From NCBI RefSeq assembly GCF_003697345.1, contig NZ_RFLY01000014.1, positions 1 through 64,000 of the forward strand: a stretch of 64,000 nucleotides of DNA, given 5' to 3'. Both the position numbers and the translations under genes were made by a program. Under the pieces are notes generated by a model that saw only the letters and a list, made by a program, of their open reading frames with translations, had not been told where the DNA came from and made no database searches. The DNA is from Solilutibacter pythonis (GTDB lineage: Bacteria; Pseudomonadota; Gammaproteobacteria; Xanthomonadales; Xanthomonadaceae). Shown here one piece after another: positions 45,852-55,801 of this stretch (positions within the stretch are counted from its first letter, which is position 1; each line of letters opens with the position of its first letter).

Positions 45852-47381
45852 ATGAAGAGAATACGCTTGGCTTCCTGCCTGCTGATCCTTGCCAGCCTGT
45901 CCGTTCATGCGGGTGAGCGTGGATGCCATGTCGGTTCGGTCTACGAGGATCGCGATGGCGATGGCCGCCGTGGCGGCGATGAACCGGGCCTGCCGGGGAT
46001 TGCCGTTTCCAATGGCCGCGACATCGTGCGCAGCGATGCCCGTGGCGATTACCGGCTGCCGGCGCGCCCGGGCGCGGAGGTCTTCGTCATCAAGCCGGCC
46101 GGCTCGACGGTGGCCCGGCGCGAAGACGGCCTGCCCGATCATTGGCGCGCCGGCGCCGATTGCCGGCCGTTCGGGGTGCGTCGCGCGCCGGCATCCTCCG
46201 GCGACCTGCAAGTACTGCTGTTCGGCGACCCGCAACCGAAATCGCCGCGGGACATCGATTACTACCGCCGCGACATCGTCGAGCCGCTGATCGGCAAGAC
46301 CCGCGCCAGGCTGGGCATGTCGATGGGCGATATCGTCGATGACGACCTCTCGTTGTACCCGGCGCTCAATGCGGCTACCGCCCGCCTGGGGCTGCCCTGG
46401 CTGCATGCGCCCGGCAACCACGATCTCGACGTCGGTGCCGACGATGCCGGCTCGCTGGCTACTTTCCGTTCGCACTTCGGGCCGGATACCTTCGCCTGGG
46501 AGGAGGCGGAAGCGAATTTCATCGTGCTCGACGATGTCGTCTGGCAACCTGCCTCCACCCCGAAATACATCGGCGGGTTCCGCGAGGATCAGTTCGTTTT
46601 CCTCGAAAACTACCTGCGTCAGGCACCGAGAAATCGTTTGCTGGTGCTGGCGCTGCACATTCCGCTGTTCGAAGCGCCGGGGCGCGACACCTTCCGCGAC
46701 GAAGACCGCGCACGGCTGTTCGCCTTGCTGCGCGATTTCCCCCGTGTGCTGATCGTCAGCGCCCATACCCACACCCAGCGGCATGTCTTCCACGGCATGG
46801 ATACTGGTTGGCACGGCGTCATGCCGCTGCACGAATACAACATCGGCGCGGTTTGCGGTGCGTTCTGGTCGGGCGTCGAGGATGCGGCCGGCATCCCGGC
46901 GGCGACGATGGCCGATGGCACGCCAAACGGTTGGGCGATGCTGACGGTCGAGCTTGGCGGTGAGTACACCCTGGCCTGGCACCCGGCGCGCGATGCTGCC
47001 GATACCGGAATCGGTCTCTACGCGCCGAGGGTGCTGCGTCGTGGCGCTTATCCGGCCTGGGCCGTCTACGCCAACGTATGGATGGGGATGGATGACACGC
47101 GGGTGGAATACCGTATCGATGGCGGCGCGTGGAAGCCGATGCGCAAAGTGTCGCAACCGGACCCGGCCATGCTGGCGGAAAACGTCCGCGACGACGAAGC
47201 CGCCGCACTCCGCGGCTACGATCGCTCGCCGGAGGCGACGCCATCGCCGCATCTCTGGCGCGGCGCGTTGCCGACCGACCTGGCGACCGGTGAGCATGAT
47301 GTGGAAGTGCGTGCGCTGGATCGCTGGCACGGCTGGCGGCAAGCCAGGACGCGCTACCGGCTGCGGGATGCCGAACCTTGA
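45852..47381 (+). CDS. Exported calcineurin-like metallophosphoesterase
   Basis: 509 residues. The signal peptide is at 1-20 (cleavage near VHA). An N-terminal SdrD-B/MetallophosN beta domain (about 24-105) contains GSVYEDRDGDGRRGGDEPGLPG. The catalytic domain (about 115-330) has metal-binding blocks FGDPQ, MGDIVDDD, GNHD, ALHIPLFE and SAHTHTQRH. A C-terminal beta domain follows (about 345-509). It should hydrolyse phosphomono- or diesters in the periplasm; the substrate is unknown. It is separate from the his operon, with its own 147-base upstream gap. Confidence 0.85.
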   Translation: MKRIRLASCLLILASLSVHAGERGCHVGSVYEDRDGDGRRGGDEPGLPGIAVSNGRDIVRSDARGDYRLPARPGAEVFVIKPAGSTVARREDGLPDHWRAGADCRPFGVRRAPASSGDLQVLLFGDPQPKSPRDIDYYRRDIVEPLIGKTRARLGMSMGDIVDDDLSLYPALNAATARLGLPWLHAPGNHDLDVGADDAGSLATFRSHFGPDTFAWEEAEANFIVLDDVVWQPASTPKYIGGFREDQFVFLENYLRQAPRNRLLVLALHIPLFEAPGRDTFRDEDRARLFALLRDFPRVLIVSAHTHTQRHVFHGMDTGWHGVMPLHEYNIGAVCGAFWSGVEDAAGIPAATMADGTPNGWAMLTVELGGEYTLAWHPARDAADTGIGLYAPRVLRRGAYPAWAVYANVWMGMDDTRVEYRIDGGAWKPMRKVSQPDPAMLAENVRDDEAAALRGYDRSPEATPSPHLWRGALPTDLATGEHDVEVRALDRWHGWRQARTRYRLRDAEP

Positions 47382-47388
47382 AGCCTCG

Positions 47389-47476
47389 ATGCCACGCGCG
47401 GGCGTGGCGGCGGCGGTCCGTCGAATGGGCCGGGGACGGTGTGCGCCTTAACTCGACGCCACGCGCGGGCGTGGCG
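47389..47476. repeat. Two copies of a GC hairpin between convergent genes
   Basis: The 18-base inverted repeat GCCACGCGCGGGCGTGGC (7-bp stem) occurs twice, beginning near 47391 and 47458, each followed by GGCGG or GGTGG. It lies in the 107-base gap between the convergent metallophosphoesterase and mtnC genes. It could be a REP-like element or paired bidirectional terminators; neither copy has a T-run. Confidence 0.6.
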
Positions 47477-47488
47477 GTGGCGGATACC

Positions 47489-48181
47489 TCAAGGGATGAT
47501 CGCGGCGAATGACTCTACCCGCGCGTGGCCGTGGGTGGCCTCGCCGATACGCGGCTCGGGATAATCCTCACGGCGGTCCAGCAGCACGGTGCGCATGCCG
47601 GCCTCGCGCGCGGCATCCAGCTCTTCGACCACATCGGAGAGGAACAGGATTTCGCCCGGCGCGCGGCCGAGGCGCGCGGCGATGGCGCGGTAGCTGGCCG
47701 CCTCGCGTTTGTGCCCCATTTCGGTATCGAAGAAGGCATCGAACAGCGGCAGCAGGTCGCCGGCATCGGAATGGCCGAAGAACAGTTTCTGCGCCGGCAC
47801 CGAACCGGAGGAATACACGGCCAGCGGCAAGCCGTCGGCGTGCCATTCGCGCAGTTTCCGCACGGCATCGGGATAGACGTGCGCGGTGAAATCGCGGTTC
47901 TGGTAGCCCGCGCGCCAGATCATGCCTTGCAGCGCCTTCAGCGCTGTGTGCTTGCGGTCCTGGTCGATCCAGCCTTGCAGGGTCTCGACGATCGTCGCGT
48001 CGTCGCACATCGCGCCGTGCCCGGTGGCGACGTCGTCCAGCCAGCGTCGCACGTCGGGCTCATCGCCATGCTCGCGCACGAAGCGGGGCAGGGCGCGACG
48101 GGCATGGGGGAACAGCACGTCCTTGACGAAGGAGATCGAGCTGGTCGTGCCTTCGATGTCGGTGAGGATGAGGGGGGGCAT
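47489..48181 (-). CDS. mtnC: Enolase-phosphatase E1 (acireductone synthase) MtnC
   Basis: A 230-residue HAD enzyme that enolises and dephosphorylates 2,3-diketo-5-methylthiopentyl-1-phosphate in methionine salvage. It opens with the nucleophile motif [21 protein letters not shown]. The SSGS phosphate motif and [16 protein letters not shown] are also present. ATG 48181 is taken as the start. It is the last gene of mtnB-mtnD-mtnC. Confidence 0.95.
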   Translation of the reverse strand: MPPLILTDIEGTTSSISFVKDVLFPHARRALPRFVREHGDEPDVRRWLDDVATGHGAMCDDATIVETLQGWIDQDRKHTALKALQGMIWRAGYQNRDFTAHVYPDAVRKLREWHADGLPLAVYSSGSVPAQKLFFGHSDAGDLLPLFDAFFDTEMGHKREAASYRAIAARLGRAPGEILFLSDVVEELDAAREAGMRTVLLDRREDYPEPRIGEATHGHARVESFAAIIP

Positions 48182-48292
48182 TTTTCTCTCACTTGCCGGA
48201 GGGTGTGGGCTGGGGTGTTGGCGGGCGGGAAAACGGCGTGCGTCCCGCCCGCCGCCCGCCGGATTGAAGCGCCTCATGGTTGTCGGCGGCGC

Positions 48293-48838
48293 TTATTTCT
48301 CGTAGCGCGGGAAACGCCGGGCGATGTCGCTGCCGGTGAAGTCGCCGACCCAGCCATCGGGGTTGGTGAAGAAGCGGATGGCGACGAACGCCGGTGCCGC
48401 GCCCATGTCGAACCAGTGCGCGGCGCCATCGGGAACGTGGATCAGGTCGCCTTTCTCGCACAGCACTTCGTACACCTTGCCGTCGGCGTGCAGCGAAAAG
48501 AGGCCGCTGCCATCGACGAAGAACCGTACTTCGCCTTCCTTGTGGGTGTGTTCTTCCAGGAATTTGGCGCGCATCGCTTCGCGTTGCGGATGGTCGGGCG
48601 CGATGCTGACCACGTCCACGCTGTTGAAGCCGTTGGCCTCGACCAGCCGGTCGATGTCGTCGCGGTAGGCGGCCATGATCGCCTCGGGCGTGTCGCCGGC
48701 CTTGACAGGCTTTACCGCGAGCCATCGCTCGAACACCACGCCGATATGGTCCAGTTCGCGGGCGATTTCCATGTGCGCGTGGGTCTCCAGCAACACGCTG
48801 CCGGGATCGTTGTCGTCGTAGACGCGCAGGCGGCTCAT
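48293..48838 (-). CDS. mtnD: Acireductone dioxygenase MtnD
   Basis: A 181-residue cupin dioxygenase. The metal site reads [16 protein letters not shown] (two His, Glu), with the third His in [11 protein letters not shown]. It converts acireductone to 2-keto-4-methylthiobutyrate with Fe, or to methylthiopropionate with Ni. Its start overlaps the mtnB stop (ATGA, 48835-48838). Confidence 0.95.
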   Translation of the reverse strand: MSRLRVYDDNDPGSVLLETHAHMEIARELDHIGVVFERWLAVKPVKAGDTPEAIMAAYRDDIDRLVEANGFNSVDVVSIAPDHPQREAMRAKFLEEHTHKEGEVRFFVDGSGLFSLHADGKVYEVLCEKGDLIHVPDGAAHWFDMGAAPAFVAIRFFTNPDGWVGDFTGSDIARRFPRYEK

Positions 48839-49473
48839 CGCTTCAGCTCCCGTATCTTCAGTTCGCAGGCCAGCAGGAATTCGAAGGCTTCCAGGTGGCG
48901 GCGCGCCTCGGGCATGTCGCGGCCCCAGGCATAGAGGCCGTGGCCTTCGATCAGATAGCCCCACATCGGCCGGGTTTCGAGCGCGGTTTCCACTTTCGGC
49001 ATCAATTCGCGCATGTCCTGGGTATTGGCGAACACCGGCACGTCGATCGCGCCTTGGTGGGTGTGGTTGCCGGCGAAGGCTTTTTGCAGTTCGTAGTCCT
49101 CGAAGCGCACATGGCCCTGTGGCGCGAACAGCCGCGAGGCTACCGTCTGCACCAGCGAATGGGTGTGCAGCACGCAGCCGATTTCCCGGGCGCGGCGGTA
49201 AAGCTGCGTGTGCAGCAAGGTTTCGGCCGATGGGCGCAGTTCGGTGGCGACGGGGCGGCCGTCGAAATCCACCACCATGACGTCGCTCTCACAGAGCTTG
49301 GATTTGTCGCGGCCGGAAACGGTGATGGCCGCGTGGCGTTCGTCCAGGCGCATCGAGAAATTGCTGCTGGTCGCGGGCGTCCAGCCGGCGTGGCCGAGTT
49401 CGCGGACGTGGGTGATCAGTTCACCGGTCAGTTGGCGCAGGTGCTGGCTGTCATAGGGAAGGGGGCTGTGCAT
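48835..49473 (-). CDS. mtnB: Methylthioribulose-1-phosphate dehydratase MtnB
   Basis: A 212-residue class II aldolase-like zinc enzyme. It shows the N-terminal [10 protein letters not shown] loop, [12 protein letters not shown], the zinc-binding HTHS motif and a later His in [11 protein letters not shown]. It dehydrates methylthioribulose-1-phosphate. It is first of three coupled salvage genes; mtnA and mtnK/mtnP are not in this window. Confidence 0.94.
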   Translation of the reverse strand: MHSPLPYDSQHLRQLTGELITHVRELGHAGWTPATSSNFSMRLDERHAAITVSGRDKSKLCESDVMVVDFDGRPVATELRPSAETLLHTQLYRRAREIGCVLHTHSLVQTVASRLFAPQGHVRFEDYELQKAFAGNHTHQGAIDVPVFANTQDMRELMPKVETALETRPMWGYLIEGHGLYAWGRDMPEARRHLEAFEFLLACELKIRELKR

Positions 49474-49521
49474 GGCCGCAGTTTACAAACAACCGGCCAT
49501 GCGCGAGTCAACGGTGGCGGT

Positions 49522-50802
49522 TCAGCGACGCTGGCCGAGCAGCCGGTACAGCGCCCAGGCAATGACCACGACGACCGCGCCGCCGGCCAGCATTTTCCAG
49601 TCGGAAGACCACAGCAGCAGCACGCAAGCGACCAGCGCGCCGATGCCGAGCAGCCGGTCGCTGGCGCTGGGGCGCCGGGTGGCGGTGCCCAGCACCAGCG
49701 CCAGACCGGCCGCCGCGTAGGCCAGCACCACCAGCGTGACGACGATTTCGATCAATACCTCGAACTGCCCGGAAACGGTGGGCGAAAGCGTCAGCAGTGC
49801 CAGCAGGGTCATCGCGCAGGCGATGATGAACAGCCCGATCGCGGCGGCGCCATGCTGGTTGAAACGCCCGAATGCTGCCGGCAGAAAGCCACGTTGCGCC
49901 GCGCGCGCGCCGGACTCGCCAGTCACCAGCATCCAGCCGCCGAGCGTGCCGGAGGCTTTCAACGTGGCCGCGATCGCGATCATCGCCGCCGCCCAGGGGC
50001 CGAAGATCGTGGTGGCGACCAGTGCGAACGGCGCACTCGATGCCGCCAGTTCCGAGGCCGGGACGATCCCCATCACCAGTACCGAGGAGGTCATGTAGAC
50101 CAGCCCGGCGATGGCGACGCCGCCCAACGTGGCGATTGGGATGTCGCGGTCGGGATCGCGTACCACGCCGGCGATCATCGCCCCGGTTTCCAGGCCGACG
50201 AAGGCCCAGAAGATGGGGGCCAGCGCGCCGAAGACGACGCTGGCGTCCGCCTTGCCGGTGACGTTCCAGGCCGCATCGTAGATGCCACGGTCGAAGGCGC
50301 CCCAACCGAACAGCAGCACCATCGCCACCGGCATCAGGCCGAACACCACGCAGAAACTCTGGAACTTGGCGACTGGCCGCGGCCCCAGCAGGTTGATGGC
50401 GAACATCAGCCAGATGAGCCCGATCTGCCCGCCGACCTGCACGGCGGGGTTGCCGGCGTCGAGCGGTAGCAGCGTCACCATGTAGCCGAAAGCGGCGACC
50501 GCGATGGCGTTGTTACCGATCCAGGACGATAGCCAGTACGTGGTCGAGGCGATGAAGCTGGCATCGCGCCCCACCGAAGGCCGGATGTAGTCGTCCAGGC
50601 ATTCCAGGTCGGGGTAAGTGCGGGCGAGCCGCGCGAAGGCCGCGCCCAGCATCATCGCCAGCACCGTGCCGAGCAGCCAGCTGAACACCGTCACCGCGCC
50701 GGAGCGCGCCAGCGTGGCGGGCAGGAGGAAAAAACCCGAGCCAATCATGTTGTTGGCGACCACGAAGGTCGCCAACACGGGGCCGATTTTGCGGGCCGTC
50801 AC
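49522..50802 (-). CDS. APC-superfamily amino-acid/polyamine antiporter
   Basis: A 426-residue inner-membrane carrier with 12 hydrophobic helices. Helix 1 carries VVANNMIGSGFFLLPATLA, the unwound GSG segment that binds substrate in AdiC/PotE-type exchangers. Helix 6 includes FWAFVGLETGAM, in the position of the conserved substrate-contacting aromatic/acidic stretch. The substrate is not readable; arginine/agmatine, ornithine/putrescine or similar basic compounds are the family norm. It follows the next permease gene by 4 nt and is probably co-transcribed with it. Confidence 0.82.
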   Translation of the reverse strand: MTARKIGPVLATFVVANNMIGSGFFLLPATLARSGAVTVFSWLLGTVLAMMLGAAFARLARTYPDLECLDDYIRPSVGRDASFIASTTYWLSSWIGNNAIAVAAFGYMVTLLPLDAGNPAVQVGGQIGLIWLMFAINLLGPRPVAKFQSFCVVFGLMPVAMVLLFGWGAFDRGIYDAAWNVTGKADASVVFGALAPIFWAFVGLETGAMIAGVVRDPDRDIPIATLGGVAIAGLVYMTSSVLVMGIVPASELAASSAPFALVATTIFGPWAAAMIAIAATLKASGTLGGWMLVTGESGARAAQRGFLPAAFGRFNQHGAAAIGLFIIACAMTLLALLTLSPTVSGQFEVLIEIVVTLVVLAYAAAGLALVLGTATRRPSASDRLLGIGALVACVLLLWSSDWKMLAGGAVVVVIAWALYRLLGQRR

Positions 50803-50806
50803 CGTA

Positions 50807-52288
50807 TCAGCCCTTGTTCCGCTGGCGTAGTTTGCTGTGGCGATAGCCGTAGACGAAATAGATGACGAAGCCGATCACCGTCCAGCCCAGCATCACTTCC
50901 CAATGGTCGCCGAAGGGTTGCCAGAACAGATACAGGCAGGCGAGCACGCCCAGCGGACAGATCAGCAACGCCAGCGGCACGCGGAACGGGCGCGGCAGGT
51001 CGGGGCGGGTGTAGCGCAGGACCAGCACGCCGGCGCAGACGGTGGCGAAGGCCAGCAGGGTGCCCATCGACACCAGGTCGCCCAGGAAATCCAGGGGCAG
51101 GAATCCGGCCATGCTCGCGGCCAGCACGCCCACGATCACCGTGCCGACGTAGGGGGTGTGGTACTTCGGATGCACCTTGGCGAACAGGCCGGGTATCAGG
51201 CCGTCCTTCGCCATCGAATAGAAGATGCGTGGTTGTCCCATGAGCATCACCAGGATCACCGAGGAAAGCCCGGCGATGGCGCCGATCTCGACGAGGGTCT
51301 TCAGCCAGGCGAGCGCGGGATAGGCCTCGAGGGCGGTCGCCACCGGCTTGGCCGTGCCCAGTTCGGTGTAGGGCAGCAGGCCGGTCAACGTGGCGGCCAC
51401 CGCGATGTAGAACAGCGTGCAGACCACCAGCGAGCCGAGGATGCCGATCGGCATGTCGCGTTGGGGATTCTTGGCCTCGCCGGCGGCGGTCGATACCGCA
51501 TCGAAACCGATGTAGGCGAAGAACACCACCGCCGCGCCGCGCACCACGCCCTGGACGCCGAAACGGTTGTCGCCCTGACTTTCCGGGATGAACGGGTGCC
51601 AGTTGTCGGGGTTGACGTAGCGGGAGGCGAAACCGAGGAAGGCGACGATGACCGTGACCTTGATGGCCACGATCAGCGCATTGACCCAGGCCGATTGGGT
51701 GATGCCGCGGTAACACAGTGCGGAAATCGCCGCAACGATCAGCACGGCCGGGAGATTGAGCAAGGCCCCGGTGCTGACGAACGATTTGAGTTCCGCCGAG
51801 TACGCATAAGGCGCCTGCGCCAGTATTTCGGGAATGCCGAGCCCATAGGACGACAGAAAGCTGTTGAGATACCCCGACCAGCCCACCGCCACCGAGGATG
51901 CCGCGAACATGTATTCCAACACCAGATTCCAGCCGATGAACCAGGCGACGAGCTCGCCCATGGTGCTGTAGGTATACGAATAGGCCGAGCCGGAGACCGG
52001 CATCATCGAGGCGAACTCGGCGTAGCAGAGGCCGGCGAGCGCGCAGGCGAAACCAGCCAGCACGAAACTCAGGATGACCGCGGGGCCGGCGTAGTTGGCC
52101 GCGGCGGTTCCGGTCATCACGAAAATGCCGGCGCCGATGATCGCCCCCACGCCAAGCAGCACCAGGTGTCGGGCGGTCAGGACGCGCTTGAGCGATGCCT
52201 CGCCCTGCAAGCTGCCCTCGACCGGCTCGCCCGCATCAACGTGGCCGGCCGCCTGGATGGGCTTGGTCATCAAGAGGTCTTTCAGCAT
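50807..52288 (-). CDS. Amino-acid permease, APC family (CAT/YfnA type)
   Basis: A 493-residue permease with about 12 helices. Helix 1 shows LVLLGVGAIIGAGIFVMTG, the bacterial CAT-like signature. MPVSGSAYSYTYSTMGELVAW lies in helix 3 and FFAYIGFDAVSTAAGE in helix 6. It likely imports neutral or cationic amino acids with protons. The start may be ATG 52288 or, six codons on, another ATG. It is first gene of a two-permease unit with 49522-50802. Confidence 0.85.
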   Translation of the reverse strand: MLKDLLMTKPIQAAGHVDAGEPVEGSLQGEASLKRVLTARHLVLLGVGAIIGAGIFVMTGTAAANYAGPAVILSFVLAGFACALAGLCYAEFASMMPVSGSAYSYTYSTMGELVAWFIGWNLVLEYMFAASSVAVGWSGYLNSFLSSYGLGIPEILAQAPYAYSAELKSFVSTGALLNLPAVLIVAAISALCYRGITQSAWVNALIVAIKVTVIVAFLGFASRYVNPDNWHPFIPESQGDNRFGVQGVVRGAAVVFFAYIGFDAVSTAAGEAKNPQRDMPIGILGSLVVCTLFYIAVAATLTGLLPYTELGTAKPVATALEAYPALAWLKTLVEIGAIAGLSSVILVMLMGQPRIFYSMAKDGLIPGLFAKVHPKYHTPYVGTVIVGVLAASMAGFLPLDFLGDLVSMGTLLAFATVCAGVLVLRYTRPDLPRPFRVPLALLICPLGVLACLYLFWQPFGDHWEVMLGWTVIGFVIYFVYGYRHSKLRQRNKG

Positions 52289-52475
52289 TCGTGTTTTCCC
52301 GGGAGGCTGTCGAGCACCGAGGCGGTGCCTGAATCGATTGGAGTCCGAACATTACTCCAGTGGCGAAACGCTCGACAAGCACCGTTGCATTTTGCATCGC
52401 AACGTGGATTCGCCTCGGATGCGGAGCGCCGAGCGCGGATAATTGATCCTTTCGTCACGACTGGGCCAGTCCTCG

Positions 52476-53042
52476 ATGCCTGAATTACCGCTTTCGCCCG
52501 CCCGCCAGTCCCTGCTTGGATCGTTCCGGCGTTTCGCCCGGGCGGAACCCGCGGCCGCCGCGACCGCCGCCGATTTCATCCAACTGCTGGGCGATGCCGC
52601 CAACCCTTTTGTGCGCGAACGCCGGGAAGGCCATTTCACCGCTTCCTCGTGGCTGGTCAGTGGCGATGGCCGGCGCGTCCTGCTGACCCATCACCGCAAG
52701 CTTGGGCGCTGGTTACAACTGGGCGGCCACGCCGATGGCGAGGAAGACCTGGCGCAGGTCGCCTTGAAGGAGGCGGAAGAGGAATCCGGCTTGTCCGGCC
52801 TGCGTGTCGAGTCGGCCATCTTCGATCTCGATCGCCACTGGATTCCCGAGTACAAGGGTGTGCCGGGGCATTGGCATCACGATGTGCGCTTCGTCGTCCA
52901 TGCCGAAGGTGGCGAGGCGTTCGTCGTCAGCGAGGAATCGCTGGCGCTCGCCTGGCGCGATATCGATGGGTTGGCCGAGGATGCGCGGGCCGACGAATCG
53001 CTGCGGCGGATGGCGCGGCGCTGGCTGGCCGACGCCGCCTGA
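52476..53042 (+). CDS. Nudix hydrolase
   Basis: 188 residues. The Nudix box is GHADGEEDLAQVALKEAEEESGL (residues about 83-105), here given in two parts: GHADGE followed by the catalytic helix KEAEEESGL, with Lys replacing the usual Arg. It hydrolyses a nucleoside diphosphate linked to another group; the substrate is unknown. ATG 52476 was chosen; a TTG 33 bases upstream would add 11 residues. It is convergent with serA and ends at the base before the serA stop. Confidence 0.85.
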   Translation: MPELPLSPARQSLLGSFRRFARAEPAAAATAADFIQLLGDAANPFVRERREGHFTASSWLVSGDGRRVLLTHHRKLGRWLQLGGHADGEEDLAQVALKEAEEESGLSGLRVESAIFDLDRHWIPEYKGVPGHWHHDVRFVVHAEGGEAFVVSEESLALAWRDIDGLAEDARADESLRRMARRWLADAA

Positions 53043-54278
53043 TCAATACAGCACGCGGGTGCGCAGCGTGCCGTCGATCGAGGCCAGCCGCTCACGCAGC
53101 CGGCCGGCCTGGTCGCGGTCGGAAGCGGCGTCGATCACCACGTAGCCCAGTTCCGGGTCGGTGCGCAGGTACTGGCCGTCGATGTTGATGCCGGTGCTGG
53201 AAAACACCTCGTTGATCTTCATCAGCACGCCCGGCGCGTTGCGGTGGATATGCAGGAAGCGATGGCTGCCCTGATGCCCGGGGAGCGTTACTTCGGGGAA
53301 GTTGACCGCCGAGAGCGTGCTGCCGTTGTCGCTGTAGCGCACCAGCTTGGCCGCGACCTCGGCGCCGATGTTGTCCTGCGCCTCCAGCGTGCTGCCGCCG
53401 ATGTGCGGGGTCAGAATCACGTTGTCCATGCCGCACAGTGGGCTTGCGAACGCCTCGGCGTTGCCTTCGGGTTCGACCGGGAACACGTCCACCGCCGCGC
53501 CGGCGAGGTGCCCGCGCGCGAGTGCGTCGGCCAGCGCATCGATATCCACGACCGTCCCGCGCGAGGCGTTCAACAGATGCGCGCCGGGTTTCATTCTGGC
53601 CAGTTGCGCCTCGCCGATCATGAGTCGCGTCGCCGGCGTTTCTGGCACATGCAGGGTCACGATGTCACTTGCCGCCAGCAGGGCGTCGAGCGAGCCGGCA
53701 TGGCGCGCGTTGCCCAGCGCCAGCTTGGTCTCGATGTCGTGGTAGATGACGTGCATCCCCATCGCCTCGGCCATCACCCCCACTTGGGTGCCGATGTGAC
53801 CGTAGCCGACGATGCCCAGCGTCTTGCCGCGCACCTCGTGGCTGCCGGCGGCCGATTTCGACCAGCCGCCGCGATGGCATTGCGCGGATTTCTGCACGAT
53901 GCCGCGCATCAGCATGATGCTCTCGGCGATCACCAGCTCGGCCACGCTGCGGGTGTTGGAGTAGGGCGCGTTGAACACGGGAATGCCGGCGTGCTTGGCC
54001 GTGGCCAGATCGATCTGGTTGGTGCCGATGCAGAACGCGCCGATGGCGAACAGCTTGCGCGCCTCGGCCATCGCCGCGGCGTCGAGCCGGGTGCGCGAAC
54101 GGATGCCGACGATGTGCGCCTCGCGCAGTTCGCGGTGCAGCTCGGGCACCGGCAGCGCCTTGTCGAAGCGGCGGATGTCGCTGTAGCCGGCATCGGCGAA
54201 GATGCCGGCGGCGGTTTCGCTGATGCCTTCCAGCAGTAGAACGCGGATGTCGGATTTGGGAAAGGAGGTCGGAGACAT
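53043..54278 (-). CDS. serA: D-3-phosphoglycerate dehydrogenase SerA
   Basis: 411 residues, first enzyme of serine synthesis. The Rossmann loop is GIVGYGHIGTQV (about 158-169). The catalytic residues are Arg in LLNASRGTVVDID, Glu in DVFPVEPEGN and His in LTPHIGGSTLEAQ. The C-terminal ACT domain (about 335-411) provides serine feedback. The length equals E. coli SerA (410). E. coli SerA also reduces 2-oxoglutarate to D-2-hydroxyglutarate; the divergent neighbour at 54363 is the enzyme that would recycle it. Confidence 0.96.
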   Translation of the reverse strand: MSPTSFPKSDIRVLLLEGISETAAGIFADAGYSDIRRFDKALPVPELHRELREAHIVGIRSRTRLDAAAMAEARKLFAIGAFCIGTNQIDLATAKHAGIPVFNAPYSNTRSVAELVIAESIMLMRGIVQKSAQCHRGGWSKSAAGSHEVRGKTLGIVGYGHIGTQVGVMAEAMGMHVIYHDIETKLALGNARHAGSLDALLAASDIVTLHVPETPATRLMIGEAQLARMKPGAHLLNASRGTVVDIDALADALARGHLAGAAVDVFPVEPEGNAEAFASPLCGMDNVILTPHIGGSTLEAQDNIGAEVAAKLVRYSDNGSTLSAVNFPEVTLPGHQGSHRFLHIHRNAPGVLMKINEVFSSTGINIDGQYLRTDPELGYVVIDAASDRDQAGRLRERLASIDGTLRTRVLY

Positions 54279-54362
54279 GGCGTGGCGGCGAAACGGGAGA
54301 GTATGGCGTTCCATTCTGCGCTTTTTGCTGCGACGCCGCACGATTGGCGTTAGTCTCCCGGC

Positions 54363-55748
54363 ATGGATGCTCGCCTCGATGCCCTTCGCCAAATTCTGCC
54401 CGGCCCGCGCCTGTTGAACGCACCGGACGACCTGGAACACTATGGCCGCGACTGGACCCGGCGCTGGACGCCCGCGCCGCTGGCCGTCGCGTTGCCGGCC
54501 ACGGTGGAGGAAGTCGTCGGCATCGTGCGCTGGGCGCGCGAGCATCGGGTGGCGTTGGTGCCCTCGGGGGGACGCACCGGCCTGTCTGGTGGCGCGGTGG
54601 CGGCCAACGGCGAGCTGGTGCTCAGCCTGGAGCGGATGAACAAGGTGTTGGCCTTCGACGCCATCGACCGCACGGTTGAAGTGCAGGCCGGCATCGCGCT
54701 GGAGGCGGTGCACAACATCGCGCGCGAACACGGCCTGCAATATCCGGTGGATTTCGCCTCGCGCGGCTCGTGCAGCATCGGCGGCAACATCGCCACCAAT
54801 GCCGGCGGCATCCGCGTACTGCGCTACGGCAACACCCGCGAGTGGATCGCCGGGTTGACCGTGGTGACGGGCGCGGGAGAACTGCTGCGGCTCAACAAGG
54901 GGCTTGTCAAGAATTCCAGCGGCTACGACCTGCGCCAGTTGTTCATCGGCGCCGAGGGCACGCTGGGCGTGGTGGTCGAGGCCACGCTCAGGCTGGCCGC
55001 GCCGCCGCCGCCCACCCGGACGATGCTGCTGGCGCTGGCGGATTTCGACGCGGTGATCCGCGCCTTCATGGCGATGCGCGCCGGGTTGCGGCTGGAGGCG
55101 TTCGAGTTTTTCACTTCGTTGGCTCTGAAGCATGTGGTGGAACACGGCGCGCAGCCGCCTTTCGACGACGATTACCCATTCCACGCGGTGGTCGAGTATG
55201 CGCACGAGGGCGAGGCCGATGAAGCGGCCGCGTTGGCGCTGTTCGAGCGGGGGCTGGTCGAAGGCTGGGCGCTGGATGGCGTGATTGCGGGCAGCCAGGC
55301 GCAGGCGGCGCAACTATGGCGCTTGCGCGAGGGCGTTACCGAGGCGCTGGCCCCGCGTCTGCCGTATAAGAACGACGTCTCGGTGCGGATATCGGCGTTG
55401 CCGGCCTTCCTGCACGAGGCCGAGGCGCTGATCTCGGCCGAATATCCGCATTTCGAGGTGGTCTGGTTCGGCCACATCGGTGACGGCAATCTGCATATCA
55501 ATGTGCTGAAGCCCACGGACATGGCGCAGGCGGATTTCGTCCGCGATTGCGAGCGGGTGACGCGGCTGCTGGCGGAAGTGCTGGCCAGGCATGGGGGCAG
55601 CATCTCCGCCGAGCACGGCATCGGCCTGGTCAAGAAGCCCTATCTGACCGGCACCCGCAGCGAGGAGGAGGTGGCGGCGATGCGAGCGATCAAGCGCGCG
55701 CTCGACCCGGACGGCATCATGAATCCGGGCAAGTTGTTCGACCCATGA
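54363..55748 (+). CDS. FAD-linked D-2-hydroxyglutarate dehydrogenase
   Basis: 461 residues of the GlcD/D2HGDH flavoprotein family. An N-terminal PCMH-type FAD domain (about 35-215) contains VALVPSGGRTGLSGGAV and GSCSIGGNIATNAGG. The C-terminal cap (about 230-461) has the metal-binding pair GHIGDGNLHIN and SAEHGIGLVKKP. It oxidises D-2-hydroxyglutarate (or a close D-2-hydroxyacid), passing electrons to the respiratory chain. Divergence from serA across 84 bases supports this substrate over glycolate or D-lactate; there is no glcE/glcF nearby. Confidence 0.88.
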   Translation: MDARLDALRQILPGPRLLNAPDDLEHYGRDWTRRWTPAPLAVALPATVEEVVGIVRWAREHRVALVPSGGRTGLSGGAVAANGELVLSLERMNKVLAFDAIDRTVEVQAGIALEAVHNIAREHGLQYPVDFASRGSCSIGGNIATNAGGIRVLRYGNTREWIAGLTVVTGAGELLRLNKGLVKNSSGYDLRQLFIGAEGTLGVVVEATLRLAAPPPPTRTMLLALADFDAVIRAFMAMRAGLRLEAFEFFTSLALKHVVEHGAQPPFDDDYPFHAVVEYAHEGEADEAAALALFERGLVEGWALDGVIAGSQAQAAQLWRLREGVTEALAPRLPYKNDVSVRISALPAFLHEAEALISAEYPHFEVVWFGHIGDGNLHINVLKPTDMAQADFVRDCERVTRLLAEVLARHGGSISAEHGIGLVKKPYLTGTRSEEEVAAMRAIKRALDPDGIMNPGKLFDP

Positions 55749-55801
55749 GGGTTTCAGCAGCCGGTCGCGCACCGCCGGCTGCGGGGGCGAGTGGCGCGAC
55801 C

